A stretch of 64,000 bases of DNA from the NCBI RefSeq assembly GCF_000768555.3, contig NZ_KN293988.1, positions 1 through 64,000 of the forward strand, read 5' to 3'. Position numbers and translations under genes: made by a program. Every line of letters begins with the position of its first letter. Within the stretch, counting starts at the first letter, position 1. The notes under the pieces are model-generated. The model was not told the origin of the DNA and did no database searches. It was given only the letters and a program-made list of their open reading frames with translations. Source of the DNA: Roseovarius mucosus DSM 17069. Lineage in GTDB: Bacteria > Pseudomonadota > Alphaproteobacteria > Rhodobacterales > Rhodobacteraceae. This document shows positions 18,378 through 26,744 of the stretch, one piece after another.

Positions 18378-19490
18378 ATGCGGCTCAGGCATGTTCTGCA
18401 ACTGTCGTTGAAGGAAATTCGCGGGCTGTTGCGCGATCCGCTTCTGATGGTGCTGGTCGCCTATGCCTTCACGCTCGACGTCTATGTCAGCGCGACCGCC
18501 ATCCCCGAATCGCTCAACAGCGCCACGATCGGGATCGTGGACGAAGACGCCTCGCCGCTGTCGCGGCGGGTGGCCGATGCGTTCCTGCCGCCGTATTTCA
18601 TGCCGCCCGCCCAGATCGACATCGCGCAAATGGATGCGCGGATGGATGCCGGGATCGACACCTTTTCGCTGGTGATCCCGCCCGAGTTCCAGCGCGACCT
18701 GCTGGCCGGGAACCGGCCCGAATTACAGCTCAATGTCGATGCGACACGGGTCAGCCAGGCCTTTACCGGGGCGGGTAGTATCAGCGCCATTGTCAATCAG
18801 GAGATTGCCGGATGGCTGGCACGCGATGCCGCCCCGGTCGGGATGCCGGTTGATCTGGCCGTTCGGGCCCGTTTCAACCCCTCGCTCGACCCGGCCTGGT
18901 TCGGGGCGGTGACCTCGGTCATCAGTACGGTGACCATGCTGTCCATCATCCTTTCGGGTGCCGCCCTGATCCGTGAGCGCGACCACGGCACGTTGGAACA
19001 TCTGCTGGTCATGCCCGTGACCGCCGCCGAGATCATGACGAGCAAGGTGCTCAGCATGGGCAGCGTGGTGCTGGTGGCGACGGCGCTTTCGCTCACTCTG
19101 GTGGTTCAGGCGGGGATGGGTATCCCGATCGGGGGATCGGTTGCGCTCTATCTTGTGGGCGCGGCGTTGCACCTTTTTGCAACGACCTCGATGGGCATCC
19201 TGCTGGCCACCATCGCAGGCTCTATGCCGCAGTTTGCCATGCTGCTTTTGCTGGTGCTGTTGCCGCTCGATATCCTGTCGGGCGGCGTCACCCCGCGCGA
19301 GTCGATGCCCCAAGCCGTGCAATACATCATGCTCGCGGCCCCCAACACGCATTTCATCGCGCTGGCACAAGGGGTCTTGTTCCGCGGGGCCGGGCTGTCC
19401 GTGGTCTGGCCGCAACTTGTGGCGCTGATGCTGATCGGGTCGGTGATGTTCGCCTTCGCCCTGCACCGGTTCCGCGCCTTTCTGCGCTGA
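18378..19490 (+). CDS. yhhJ: ABC-2 type permease (YhhJ-like)
   Basis: The 370-residue protein has one N-terminal membrane helix (about 22-40), a periplasmic loop to about residue 175, and five C-terminal helices with the ABC-2 pattern, including LIRERDHGTLEHLLVMPVTAAEIMTSK. It starts three bases after the RbbA-like gene and is the last gene of the exporter operon. It pairs with the membrane half of that protein to form the channel. Confidence 0.9.
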   Translation: MRLRHVLQLSLKEIRGLLRDPLLMVLVAYAFTLDVYVSATAIPESLNSATIGIVDEDASPLSRRVADAFLPPYFMPPAQIDIAQMDARMDAGIDTFSLVIPPEFQRDLLAGNRPELQLNVDATRVSQAFTGAGSISAIVNQEIAGWLARDAAPVGMPVDLAVRARFNPSLDPAWFGAVTSVISTVTMLSIILSGAALIRERDHGTLEHLLVMPVTAAEIMTSKVLSMGSVVLVATALSLTLVVQAGMGIPIGGSVALYLVGAALHLFATTSMGILLATIAGSMPQFAMLLLLVLLPLDILSGGVTPRESMPQAVQYIMLAAPNTHFIALAQGVLFRGAGLSVVWPQLVALMLIGSVMFAFALHRFRAFLR

Positions 19491-19623
19491 CTGCGGGGGC
19501 GGCGTAACCGCTTTTCGGCTATACTTGTTCAGCCTTGGTGGAAAGCTCAGACTCCTTGACGACCTTTTGCGACTCTGTTGCACAAATCGGCTGATGGCCG
19601 AGGGGCCCCTTTCCCTGGGCAGA

Positions 19624-19667
19624 TGTCGCGTAGCCCTTAATTGGGCTCTGCCTCACTTTGTGTGGCG
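19624..19667 (+). repeat. Left inverted repeat of ISL3 element
   Basis: It pairs with 21308-21351, with 42 of 44 positions matching. The outer 32 bases are identical. Confidence 0.85.
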
Positions 19668-19705
19668 CAACTATCCTGAAACTGGAAAATTCAGGAGGGA
19701 TAGTT

Positions 19706-21322
19706 GTGAGTTCGAAGAAGCACTGGTCGCCCGGGAGCGATGTTGCCGTTCATAGCGTTGAGCGAAGTGAATCCGGCGGGTGGATTGTATCTGGTGTCTT
19801 GGCGCCCATCGGCGTTTGCCCAGACTGTGGATTGCATTCACGCCGACGTCACGGTTGGCGGCGTCGGCGGTTGCAGGATTATCCCGCCCATGGAGACGAG
19901 GTAACGGTTGATCTCGCGATTTGCCGTTGGCGATGTCAGGCACCCACTTGCCCACGCCGAACTTTCTCCGATCAGATCGCCGCGATTGCGTGTCCATTTG
20001 CACGTCGTACTTCGCGTGTCGGGGAAATAGTCAGCCTTCTTGGGCATGCGACAGGCGGACGGCCTGCCGAGCGGCTCTTGCATCGTTTGGGCCTTGGGGT
20101 CAGCGATGACACGGTGCTCAGGCAGCTGAAGAAGTGTGTTCAAGGCACCGCCGAGGCGTCAACGGTCATCGGGATCGACGATTGGAGCTGGCGGAAGTCG
20201 CAAACCTACGGCACGATCATTGTGGATCTGGAGCGTCGCGTGGTGATCGACATTCTTGAGGATCGTGATGTCGCCACCTGCGCCAACTGGCTGAAGCGAC
20301 ACCCCGAGGTTGAAGTGATCAGCAGAGATCGGTGTGGTCTCTACGCCCAGGCTGCACGGCTAGGGGCACCGCAGGCGAAGCAGGTCGCTGACCGGTTCCA
20401 TATCGTGCAAAACCTGCGGCAGGCCATCGAGGAACAAATGAACCTTCACGGCCGTGCGACCGGCCGGGCGCTGCTGTCCGACGCCGACAACATCACCGCA
20501 GCCGGCAGCCTTCTGAAGTCACGCCTTGCGCACAGAACATCTCGGGAGGAGGTTTTCGCCACCATCCATGCTCTCCGAAATCAAGGGCTTTCCTGCAGTG
20601 AGATCGGGCGGCGAACAGGGTTCCCGCGTCGCAGCATCGCGAAATGGCTGCAGTTCGAGACACCACCAGACCGCAGGCGGGCAGCCTTGAAGCGGACTTC
20701 GCCGTGGTACTTTGAAGAGTTCCTGGGCCAAAGCTGGAAGGATGGCATTCGAACTGGAAGCGCCCTGTTCCGTCTGATCCGAGAGCGCGGTTACGAGGGG
20801 AGTCAAACGCATCTGCAGCGGTTGCTGGCGGGTTGGCGCAGAGCCGAACAGCAAGCGAGCGGCCCCAAGGTAAAGCACAAAATCCTTAAGCCAGTCCGGG
20901 ACCCGGAAACGGGGCACGCGATCTCCCCGGTCATCGCGGCCGCGCTGTGCATCAAACCGCGCGGAAAGCTCACTTCGGATCAGGCGCGGAAAGTCGACGC
21001 GCTCAAGGCCGGCTCTCCCGACTTCGCAACGATGCGCCGCCTCGCCATGCGGTTCAACGGTATCCTGCGCGGCCGCGAAGCAGACCCGCTCCCGGCATGG
21101 ATCGACGAGGCGATCGAAACTGACCTGGCGCCACTCGTGCGCTTTGCCCGCACATTGAATCGGGACTTCGATGCGGTCAAAAACGCCATCGAGATGCCAT
21201 GGAGCAACGGCCAGGCGGAAGGTCAGATCAATCGCCTGAAGACGCTCAAACGCGCCATGTACGGTCGGGCCGGTCCAGAATTGTTGCGGGCGAGAATGCT
21301 ACCGTTCCGCCACACAGATTGA
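19706..21322 (+). CDS. ISL3-family transposase
   Basis: From the GTG at 19706, preceded by AGGAGGG, the protein has 538 residues, normal for ISL3 transposases. An N-terminal zinc-finger-like segment (CPDCGLHSRRRHG and CRWRCQAPTCPRRTF) is followed by a helix-turn-helix and the DDE core. The core has the first Asp in IGIDDWSWRKSQTYGTIIVDL, RDRCGLYAQAARLGAPQAKQVADRFH, and the C-terminal NGQAEGQINRLKTLKRAMYGR carrying the acidic residue. No internal stop is present, so it may still be active. Confidence 0.92.
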   Translation: MSSKKHWSPGSDVAVHSVERSESGGWIVSGVLAPIGVCPDCGLHSRRRHGWRRRRLQDYPAHGDEVTVDLAICRWRCQAPTCPRRTFSDQIAAIACPFARRTSRVGEIVSLLGHATGGRPAERLLHRLGLGVSDDTVLRQLKKCVQGTAEASTVIGIDDWSWRKSQTYGTIIVDLERRVVIDILEDRDVATCANWLKRHPEVEVISRDRCGLYAQAARLGAPQAKQVADRFHIVQNLRQAIEEQMNLHGRATGRALLSDADNITAAGSLLKSRLAHRTSREEVFATIHALRNQGLSCSEIGRRTGFPRRSIAKWLQFETPPDRRRAALKRTSPWYFEEFLGQSWKDGIRTGSALFRLIRERGYEGSQTHLQRLLAGWRRAEQQASGPKVKHKILKPVRDPETGHAISPVIAAALCIKPRGKLTSDQARKVDALKAGSPDFATMRRLAMRFNGILRGREADPLPAWIDEAIETDLAPLVRFARTLNRDFDAVKNAIEMPWSNGQAEGQINRLKTLKRAMYGRAGPELLRARMLPFRHTD

Positions 21323-21351
21323 GGCAGAGCCCAATTAAGGGCTACGCGACA
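21308..21351 (-). repeat. Right inverted repeat of ISL3 element
   Basis: This is the reverse complement of the left end. It supplies the last two codons and stop (Val-Ala-stop) of the truncated sialidase-like gene. The transposase stop codon lies inside it. Confidence 0.85.
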
Positions 21352-22106
21352 CCTCCGGTAGATCGAACAATCGAAATGTCGCGGATTTCATCGGCGGTTC
21401 GGTGACGATAAACCGCAACCATGTCGCCCGAGCCGGTCCGTGCCGCGGACGTCTGACAACAAGTACAAGCGCGCGCGTCCAACAGGCTTTCTGGCTTCAT
21501 CGTTCCGTCAGAGTTGATCTGCCGCGAACGCAACTGCATTGCATTCTCGAAACTGTCGCCTTCTGTCTGACTTTCATACTTCCGGCCATCCAGCCACAGC
21601 GCCGTCAATCCGCCAAACTGATGGGGAACCAACGAAACGAACCCATGCTGGCGTTGAGATCTGTCATCATGGGGGATAAGGGGGACCGACCAACTTTTGC
21701 CCTCATCGAGGGAAAAAGCAATATTCACGTCGTATTGGTAATCGCTCGTACCATTGAGTTCGAGCCATTGTACTGCCAGCGTACCATTGGAAAGTGCCAT
21801 CACCGACGGGAAATCGGCCCAGTTGATGTAAATCTTTGAGGATTTATGAATTGTACGAGCGTCAGACCACTCACTGCCATCGAGGATGGCCATGCGAACT
21901 TTCGCTTCGGCTCCTTTTTCTTCTGTCCAGCTCAATATGATCCGGCCATCCGGCAAGGTTGCAAGTGATGGTTCACGGGCACCGATGCCGACCGGTGCTG
22001 CACGGTCGGTCAATCTGAAGAGGCCGGTTTCCCCGGCATGAGTTGCGGTGAAAGAACTGAAAAATGCAGCAAGGATCAGGATCGATGCAGCGAGACACTT
22101 ACTCAT
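21342..22106 (-). pseudogene. Secreted sialidase-like beta-propeller protein, 3' truncated by ISL3
   Basis: The 254-residue product has a signal peptide (cleavage near residue 24, THA-GE) and blade-like repeats of the BNR/sialidase type: REPSLATLPDGRIILSWTE, NIAFSLDEGKSWSVPL and GLTALWLDGRKY. A Cys cluster ACTCCQT near residue 212 is unusual for a true sialidase and could bind metal. The native frame ends at Gly-Gly just outside the IS right end, and the last residues come from the IS. Family members are longer, so the end is lost and is not found on the other side of the element. It is the last gene of the copper operon. Confidence 0.8.
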
Positions 22107-22202
22107 CTAGAGAATTTTCCCCAACAGTTGTGGCCATGTCGCGGCGAGCCGAATGGTCGTTGACCGCGAACCAAATCCCACCCTTCTGTCCGTCGAAACG
22201 GC

Positions 22203-22661
22203 TCAATTGATCCCATTGGCACGCTGCAATGCTCGAATGTACGTCACGATAGCAAGGATCTCTGATCGCGTCACGCCTTCAACCGCTGGCATGTTTCCAA
22301 ATTTCCAATGATGCGCCCGCACTCCATTTTGCGCCGCGAGGACAAACGCCATGTCGCTGTGATGGCTCGGCTCATAGATCTTGTGAACAAGCGGTGGAGC
22401 AACGCCATCCCGGCCTTGCCCGTTCAGGCCGTGGCACACGGCACAGACTGCATCATAAGCGCCTGCGCCGATTTGCTCTTGCTCTGTAAAACTTGCTGGT
22501 AGCGTGACAGTTACAAGCGCGCCTGCGGGAAGCGCGACGCCCTCATCCGTCTGCGTACCTGTTTGAGAGTAATCCGGCTGCATGATGTACCAGCCTGCAG
22601 AAGCAACGGCGATCAAAGCAAAGAATATTGCTGCCCATTTCATCCCATCAAACTCCTTCAT
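22203..22661 (-). CDS. Membrane-anchored or secreted c-type cytochrome
   Basis: The 152-residue protein has one N-terminal hydrophobic segment (about residues 8-25) and a single heme site CAVCH near residue 74. The distal Met is probably in FGNMPAVEGVTRSE near residue 123. It belongs to the small class I cytochromes. The ATG at 22661 overlaps the stop of the upstream ABC gene as ATGA. A second ATG at 22643 has a better ribosome binding site (AAGGAG, nine bases upstream) and may be the true start. In this operon it could accept electrons from, or pass them to, the cupredoxins and multicopper oxidase. Confidence 0.88.
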   Translation of the reverse strand: MKEFDGMKWAAIFFALIAVASAGWYIMQPDYSQTGTQTDEGVALPAGALVTVTLPASFTEQEQIGAGAYDAVCAVCHGLNGQGRDGVAPPLVHKIYEPSHHSDMAFVLAAQNGVRAHHWKFGNMPAVEGVTRSEILAIVTYIRALQRANGIN

Positions 22662-23962
22662 GATGTTGCTATGGCCCCCTGCCCTACCAAAGACAAAGCT
22701 GGGTATCTCTGCTTGGATCGCTCGAATTGGCCAGCCTCTTGTGGCACAGTGTTGTCTGGCTGAGCATGCCCCAATGGCTGAATCGATTTGCTTAAAAAAG
22801 CCATGATTTCCTGATACCGGATCCGCGTGTCTTCCAGCGTCTGATAGTAATTGAAGAGCTCTTTCAGCGGTGCCGAGAAGTCCTTGTGTGCTGCCAGGAC
22901 GGCCACCAGCGCGCCGAGTGTAATGCGACCTTCAATGACAAAATATCCACCCAAAGAGTAGAACAGGAATGGCGTCAGCGCGGTCAGAAAATTGTTGAGG
23001 GCCTTGATGAAGAACTTAAGACGGAAAATCTTCCTGCGCACGCGCTCAAGCTCTCTAAAACTTGTACTCACTGGCAGCAGCCCGGCCGGATTGACCTGTC
23101 GTTCGCGCAACTGATCGCTGAGCTGCCTGCCAAGTTGTCGGACTTCCCTGATCCTTGTGCGTGAAAGGGCGTTGACCCGGCGTTGTAGCTTGGGCAGCAG
23201 CACGAGCTGAATTGGCAGCACCGTCAGTGCGGCGGCACCCAACACAGGGTCCTGAACGAACATGAAAGACAGGATCGTCAGAAGCGTACCGCCTTGCAGG
23301 ATTGGTAGCGCAAGGACATCTGCAGCAAAGCCACCTATGGGCTCAACTTCCTGTGCGAGAATAGGGATGATTTCGCTCTGGTTTCGGGAGTCTGCATCGC
23401 TGCGCCATTGCCGATAGACCAGCAGGCGGAAGCGCCGCAGAAACCGCTCCGCGACATACCCTTTGAAGACGTTAAGACCATATTTGTTTAGCCCGTTCAG
23501 GATGATCGCCAGAAGATAGAGACCACAAAGCAGCATGAGAAAAACGACCTGGTCGAGGTCGCGTCCCAAAACGGCAATGGGGAAGCGATCAGAGTCCAAA
23601 GCGTTGTTTACGATCTGCTTTGGCAATTCGAGCGTCAGATAGAGAATAGGCATCGCGATGAGGCTAACCATGATCATCAACGCTTGCTGCCTTCTTGAAT
23701 AGCGCAAGACGGTGCTGAAAAGACTTCCTTCGAGCCCTCGTATGGGCTCTGCGTGGAACGCAGGCATGCTGCGGTCCTTCCAAAGCTTCAGAACGCCGCG
23801 AATTGCAAGATATAAGCCAACACTGATCAGCAGCGCAGGCGCCAAGACCAGTATGAGATGAATGAACGGGTGAACCCAGTCTGGCGTGGCATCGTTGTAG
23901 TCGTATCCGAACGCGGCAGATACGTTATGTACAAACACGTGATATCTATCCAAGAGTGACAT
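22658..23962 (-). CDS. ABC-transporter membrane domain protein lacking an ATPase domain
   Basis: From the preferred ATG at 23962 the protein has 434 residues. After a short N-terminal helix region it carries an exporter-type (type I) membrane domain with about six helices, including the segment YLTLELPKQIVNNALDS, a coupling-helix-like RRFRLLVYRQWRSD, and FLFYSLGGYFVIEGRITLGALVAVLAAHKDFSAPLKELFNYY, which normally leads into the ATPase domain. It then stops 40 residues later with no Walker A, signature or Walker B. The next gene overlaps its stop, so no ATPase gene follows. An ATPase must be supplied elsewhere, or the domain has another use. Confidence 0.85.
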   Translation of the reverse strand: MSLLDRYHVFVHNVSAAFGYDYNDATPDWVHPFIHLILVLAPALLISVGLYLAIRGVLKLWKDRSMPAFHAEPIRGLEGSLFSTVLRYSRRQQALMIMVSLIAMPILYLTLELPKQIVNNALDSDRFPIAVLGRDLDQVVFLMLLCGLYLLAIILNGLNKYGLNVFKGYVAERFLRRFRLLVYRQWRSDADSRNQSEIIPILAQEVEPIGGFAADVLALPILQGGTLLTILSFMFVQDPVLGAAALTVLPIQLVLLPKLQRRVNALSRTRIREVRQLGRQLSDQLRERQVNPAGLLPVSTSFRELERVRRKIFRLKFFIKALNNFLTALTPFLFYSLGGYFVIEGRITLGALVAVLAAHKDFSAPLKELFNYYQTLEDTRIRYQEIMAFLSKSIQPLGHAQPDNTVPQEAGQFERSKQRYPALSLVGQGAIATS

Positions 23963-23970
23963 GGAAAAGT

Positions 23971-24504
23971 CTAGCCCTTGGATTTCGGCGCAAGGTGATC
24001 GTGCACGATGATGACGCCCCACATGCCCGCTTCCCGGTGGCCGGGGATCAAGCATACGAACTCCAGGTTGGTCATATCGGAGAACTCCCAGATCAACTCG
24101 GCATTTTGTCCACTAGGGATAGAAACTGAATTGGCGTTGTCATGTTGCATATCGGGATGTTCGCGCATCCACTGCTGGTGTTCTGCAACCTCGTTAAAGG
24201 AGCCGAGAAAAAACTCGTGATCCAGTCCGCCCAGATTGCTGATCAAAAAGCGGATAACTGAACCGCTCTCGATGTGGAGTGCGTCCGGCTCGAAAAGCAT
24301 GTAGCCGCTTTCTGTCTCCCTGATGGACAATTCAATCGTCGTGTCGATTGAGGAGCCATCACCGGGTTTCCCGATCGGATCATGGCCAGGCACTTCGAAG
24401 GCTCGGGCGTGAGGCTGCTGGCCCTTGCCACTGGAAGCGCCCACTGAAAAAGCCGGAAGGACGAGCGCAAGGGCGATGGTGCAGGTTCTCAGGAAATTCG
24501 TCAT
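23971..24504 (-). CDS. Plastocyanin/azurin-like cupredoxin
   Basis: The 177-residue secreted protein has a signal peptide (cleavage near residue 24) and a cupredoxin domain. The first copper ligand His is in GGLDHEFFLGSF (about residue 94). The Cys-His-Met cluster is in FVCLIPGHREAGMWG near residues 150-162. This is the type 1 copper site pattern, so it should carry electrons or bind periplasmic copper. It lies between the cupredoxin-CusF gene and the ABC membrane gene, eight bases from the latter. Confidence 0.88.
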   Translation of the reverse strand: MTNFLRTCTIALALVLPAFSVGASSGKGQQPHARAFEVPGHDPIGKPGDGSSIDTTIELSIRETESGYMLFEPDALHIESGSVIRFLISNLGGLDHEFFLGSFNEVAEHQQWMREHPDMQHDNANSVSIPSGQNAELIWEFSDMTNLEFVCLIPGHREAGMWGVIIVHDHLAPKSKG

Positions 24505-24574
24505 GCTCGGCTACCTCCGTAGCGCTTGATTTTTTGGGATCTTCTTGCTTGCTCGGGCCAAGCCTCAAAGCGAT

Positions 24575-24600
24575 GGGGCCAAGGCGTTTGCCCTGGCCCC
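24575..24600 (-). terminator. Hairpin after the cupredoxin-CusF gene
   Basis: An 11-base stem with one mismatch and a GTTT/AAAC loop lies just after the stop at 24612. No clear U-tract follows on the minus strand, so it may only attenuate or stabilise mRNA inside the operon. Confidence 0.4.
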
Positions 24601-24611
24601 ATGGATTTTCA

Positions 24612-25328
24612 TCACTTGATCTGTGTGACAGTGAGTTTGCCCTTGACCCGGTCAGCGACGAATTCGATGTCCTGACCTTCCGACATGTTCGCGATCATCG
24701 TCTCGTCCGCGCGAAACACCATGGTCATGGCGGGCATGTCGAGCGTGACCAACGGCCCGTGGATGATTGTAACCTTGCCGGCCTTGGCGTCGATTTTCTT
24801 GATGGTGCCGCTCGTGTATTCCACGTCAGCCTGAGCCATCTGCTCACCTACTGCGACCTCACGGTGCATGCCGGATTCGTAGTGGCCGGCGATCAAGCAT
24901 GCCGCTTCGAATGTGCCAGAATTTGCGAAAGTCCAGACAACCTCGCCCGAAGCGCCCGCATCGAGACGGATACGGTTCGGATCGTCATGTTCCATGTCCA
25001 TCTTGGCCATTTCGATCTTATGCTCGGCATTACGCTCTACCGTGTCGAGGACGAATTCATGCTCCAGCTCACCCTTGTTGGTGATGTTGAAGCGGATGGT
25101 TTCGCCCTCCTTGATATCCATCGGCTCACTCTCGATCAGCATCTGGCCCTCATCGTTTTCGAGCAAAGTGACGTCGATTGTGCGGTCAACCTTGGCGGCG
25201 TCACCCGGCATGCCGACCATCATTGCGGCTGGCTTGGTCTCCCCATGTCCGCCGTCGTGTGTACCTGCAGCAAAGGCCGGTGCTGATAGCGCGATCGCGA
25301 AGCTTGTCGTCAAAAGAAGATTTTTCAT
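24612..25328 (-). CDS. Cupredoxin-CusF fusion copper-binding protein
   Basis: The preferred ATG at 25328 gives 238 residues with a signal peptide (APAFAAG, residues 14-21). Residues 45-150 form a cupredoxin with ligand-bearing segments GELEHEFVLDT and EAACLIAGHYESGMH. Residues 165-238 form a CusF-like domain with TIIHGPLVTLDMPAMTMVFRAD. In E. coli CusF the copper ligands are His36, Met47 and Met49, with Trp44 capping the metal. The His and two Met are kept here, but the Trp position is Met. It likely binds periplasmic copper and hands it to the adjacent oxidase or an exporter. Confidence 0.87.
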   Translation of the reverse strand: MKNLLLTTSFAIALSAPAFAAGTHDGGHGETKPAAMMVGMPGDAAKVDRTIDVTLLENDEGQMLIESEPMDIKEGETIRFNITNKGELEHEFVLDTVERNAEHKIEMAKMDMEHDDPNRIRLDAGASGEVVWTFANSGTFEAACLIAGHYESGMHREVAVGEQMAQADVEYTSGTIKKIDAKAGKVTIIHGPLVTLDMPAMTMVFRADETMIANMSEGQDIEFVADRVKGKLTVTQIK

Positions 25329-25374
25329 TTTATTGTCCTGTAGGTTGGTTCGGTTGGAGATGACGAAGGGCCGC

Positions 25375-26733
25375 TCAGCCCTTCGAGGTTGGTTTCGGTG
25401 TGAGAATGGTCTTGGGGCTGTTGTTGGAGGCAAAGTCGGGTAATTCGCCAGTCCATTCGTAGGCCATCTCGCCCGGAGGGTTCTCGTACCAGCCGGGATC
25501 GGAGTAATCGTCCGCGTCGATGCCGTCCCGCACCTTCACGACCGAAAACATGCCGCCCATCTCGATGGGTCCGTACGGGCCCCAACCCGTCATCATCGGG
25601 ATGGTATTGTCGGGTAGCGGCATTTCCATTTTTGCCATGTCCCCCATGCCGGACATGCCCATCGGCATGTATTCAGGCTGGAATTGACGGATCTTCTGGG
25701 TCAGCGGCTTCTTGTTCACCCCGATGAACGTCGGCACGTCATGGCCCATGGCGTTCATCGTATGGTGCGATTTGTGGCAATGGATCGCCCAATCTCCCAG
25801 ATGATCGGCGACGAATTCGTAGGCGCGCATCGCACCTACGGGAATGTCGATGCTGACCTCCGGCCACTGTGCTTCAGGCGGCACCCAGCCGCCATCCGTG
25901 CAGGTGACCTTGAAGTCATAGCCGTGCATATGGATCGGGTGGTTCGTCATCGTAAGGTTCCCAACCCGTACTCGCACCCGGTCGCCCTTGTTCACGACCA
26001 GCGGATCGATGTCGGGGAAGATCCGGCTGTTCCAGGTCCAAAGGTTGAAATCCGTCATCGTCATGATGCGGGGTACATATGTCCCCGGATCGATGTCGAA
26101 AGCATTCAGCATAATCAGGAAATCGCGATCCACCGGCATGAAGGCCGGATCCCTGGGATGGACCACGAACATGCCCATCATCCCCATCGCCATCTGCGCC
26201 ATTTCGTCGCCGTGGGGGTGGTACATGAACGTTCCGGACTTCACCAAGTCGAATTCGTAGACGAAGGTTTTGCCCGGCGGGATGCTTGGATGGCTCAACC
26301 CGGAGACCCCATCCATGCCTGAGGGAAGAATGAGTCCGTGCCAGTGCACCGTTGTGCCTTCCGGCAGCTTATTGGTGACGTAGATGCGCACCCGGTCGCC
26401 TTCGACAGCTTCGATCGTCGGGCCGGTGGATTGGCCGTTGTAGCCCCACAAATGCGCAATCATGCCGTCGGCAAGCTCGCGTTCTACCGGTTCGGCCACG
26501 AGGTGGAACTCTTTCACCCCGTTGTTCATCCGGTGCGGCAGGGTCCACCCGTTCAATGTGACCACAGGTGTGTAGTCCGGCCCGGAATTGGGACGCGCCG
26601 TGATCGCCGTTGCTGCGCTATCCATTTGGGCAGCTTCGGGCAGGCCCATGTTCAGGGTTTGACCCCAGGCTTTCGAAGAGACCAGCGTTGCACCTGCCGC
26701 GCCGGCTCCGAGTAATTGACGTCTATTTAGCAT
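25375..26733 (-). CDS. Multicopper oxidase (CopA/CueO-like), Tat-exported
   Basis: The 452-residue protein starts with NRRQLLGAGAAGATLVSS, a Tat-type signal. The four copper-binding motifs are present: HWHG near residue 131, YHPHGDE near 172, HPIHMHG near 280 and WAIHCHKSHHTMNAMG near 335. The last carries Cys plus His and Met for the type 1 site. Met-rich stretches after it (MPMGMSGMGDMAKMEM) resemble those of copper-tolerance oxidases that convert Cu(I) to Cu(II). The TolC-like gene ends 11 bases upstream, and the cupredoxin-CusF gene follows after 46 bases. Confidence 0.92.
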   Translation of the reverse strand: MLNRRQLLGAGAAGATLVSSKAWGQTLNMGLPEAAQMDSAATAITARPNSGPDYTPVVTLNGWTLPHRMNNGVKEFHLVAEPVERELADGMIAHLWGYNGQSTGPTIEAVEGDRVRIYVTNKLPEGTTVHWHGLILPSGMDGVSGLSHPSIPPGKTFVYEFDLVKSGTFMYHPHGDEMAQMAMGMMGMFVVHPRDPAFMPVDRDFLIMLNAFDIDPGTYVPRIMTMTDFNLWTWNSRIFPDIDPLVVNKGDRVRVRVGNLTMTNHPIHMHGYDFKVTCTDGGWVPPEAQWPEVSIDIPVGAMRAYEFVADHLGDWAIHCHKSHHTMNAMGHDVPTFIGVNKKPLTQKIRQFQPEYMPMGMSGMGDMAKMEMPLPDNTIPMMTGWGPYGPIEMGGMFSVVKVRDGIDADDYSDPGWYENPPGEMAYEWTGELPDFASNNSPKTILTPKPTSKG

Positions 26734-26744
26734 GTCAGTTCCTT

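Larger units (their letters stand above)
19624..21351 (+). mobile_element. ISL3-family insertion sequence, apparently intact
   Basis: The element of about 1.73 kb is bounded by inverted repeats of 44 bases (19624-19667 and 21308-21351) with two mismatches and holds one full transposase gene. The terminal bases are TGTCGCGTAG. No direct repeat was found outside the ends: the eight flanking bases are TGGGCAGA on the left and CCTCCGGT on the right. Loss of one flank by deletion or recombination is therefore likely. The right end truncates the sialidase-like gene. The left flank (about 19571-19620) begins GACTCTGTTGCACAAATC, which looks like the tip of another IS. Confidence 0.85.

Noticed and set aside
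14569..19490. Considered as the ATPase partner of the ABC membrane protein at 22658
   Set aside because: The RbbA-like protein has its own fused ABC-2 membrane domain of a different type, so it is unlikely to pair with a type I exporter domain.
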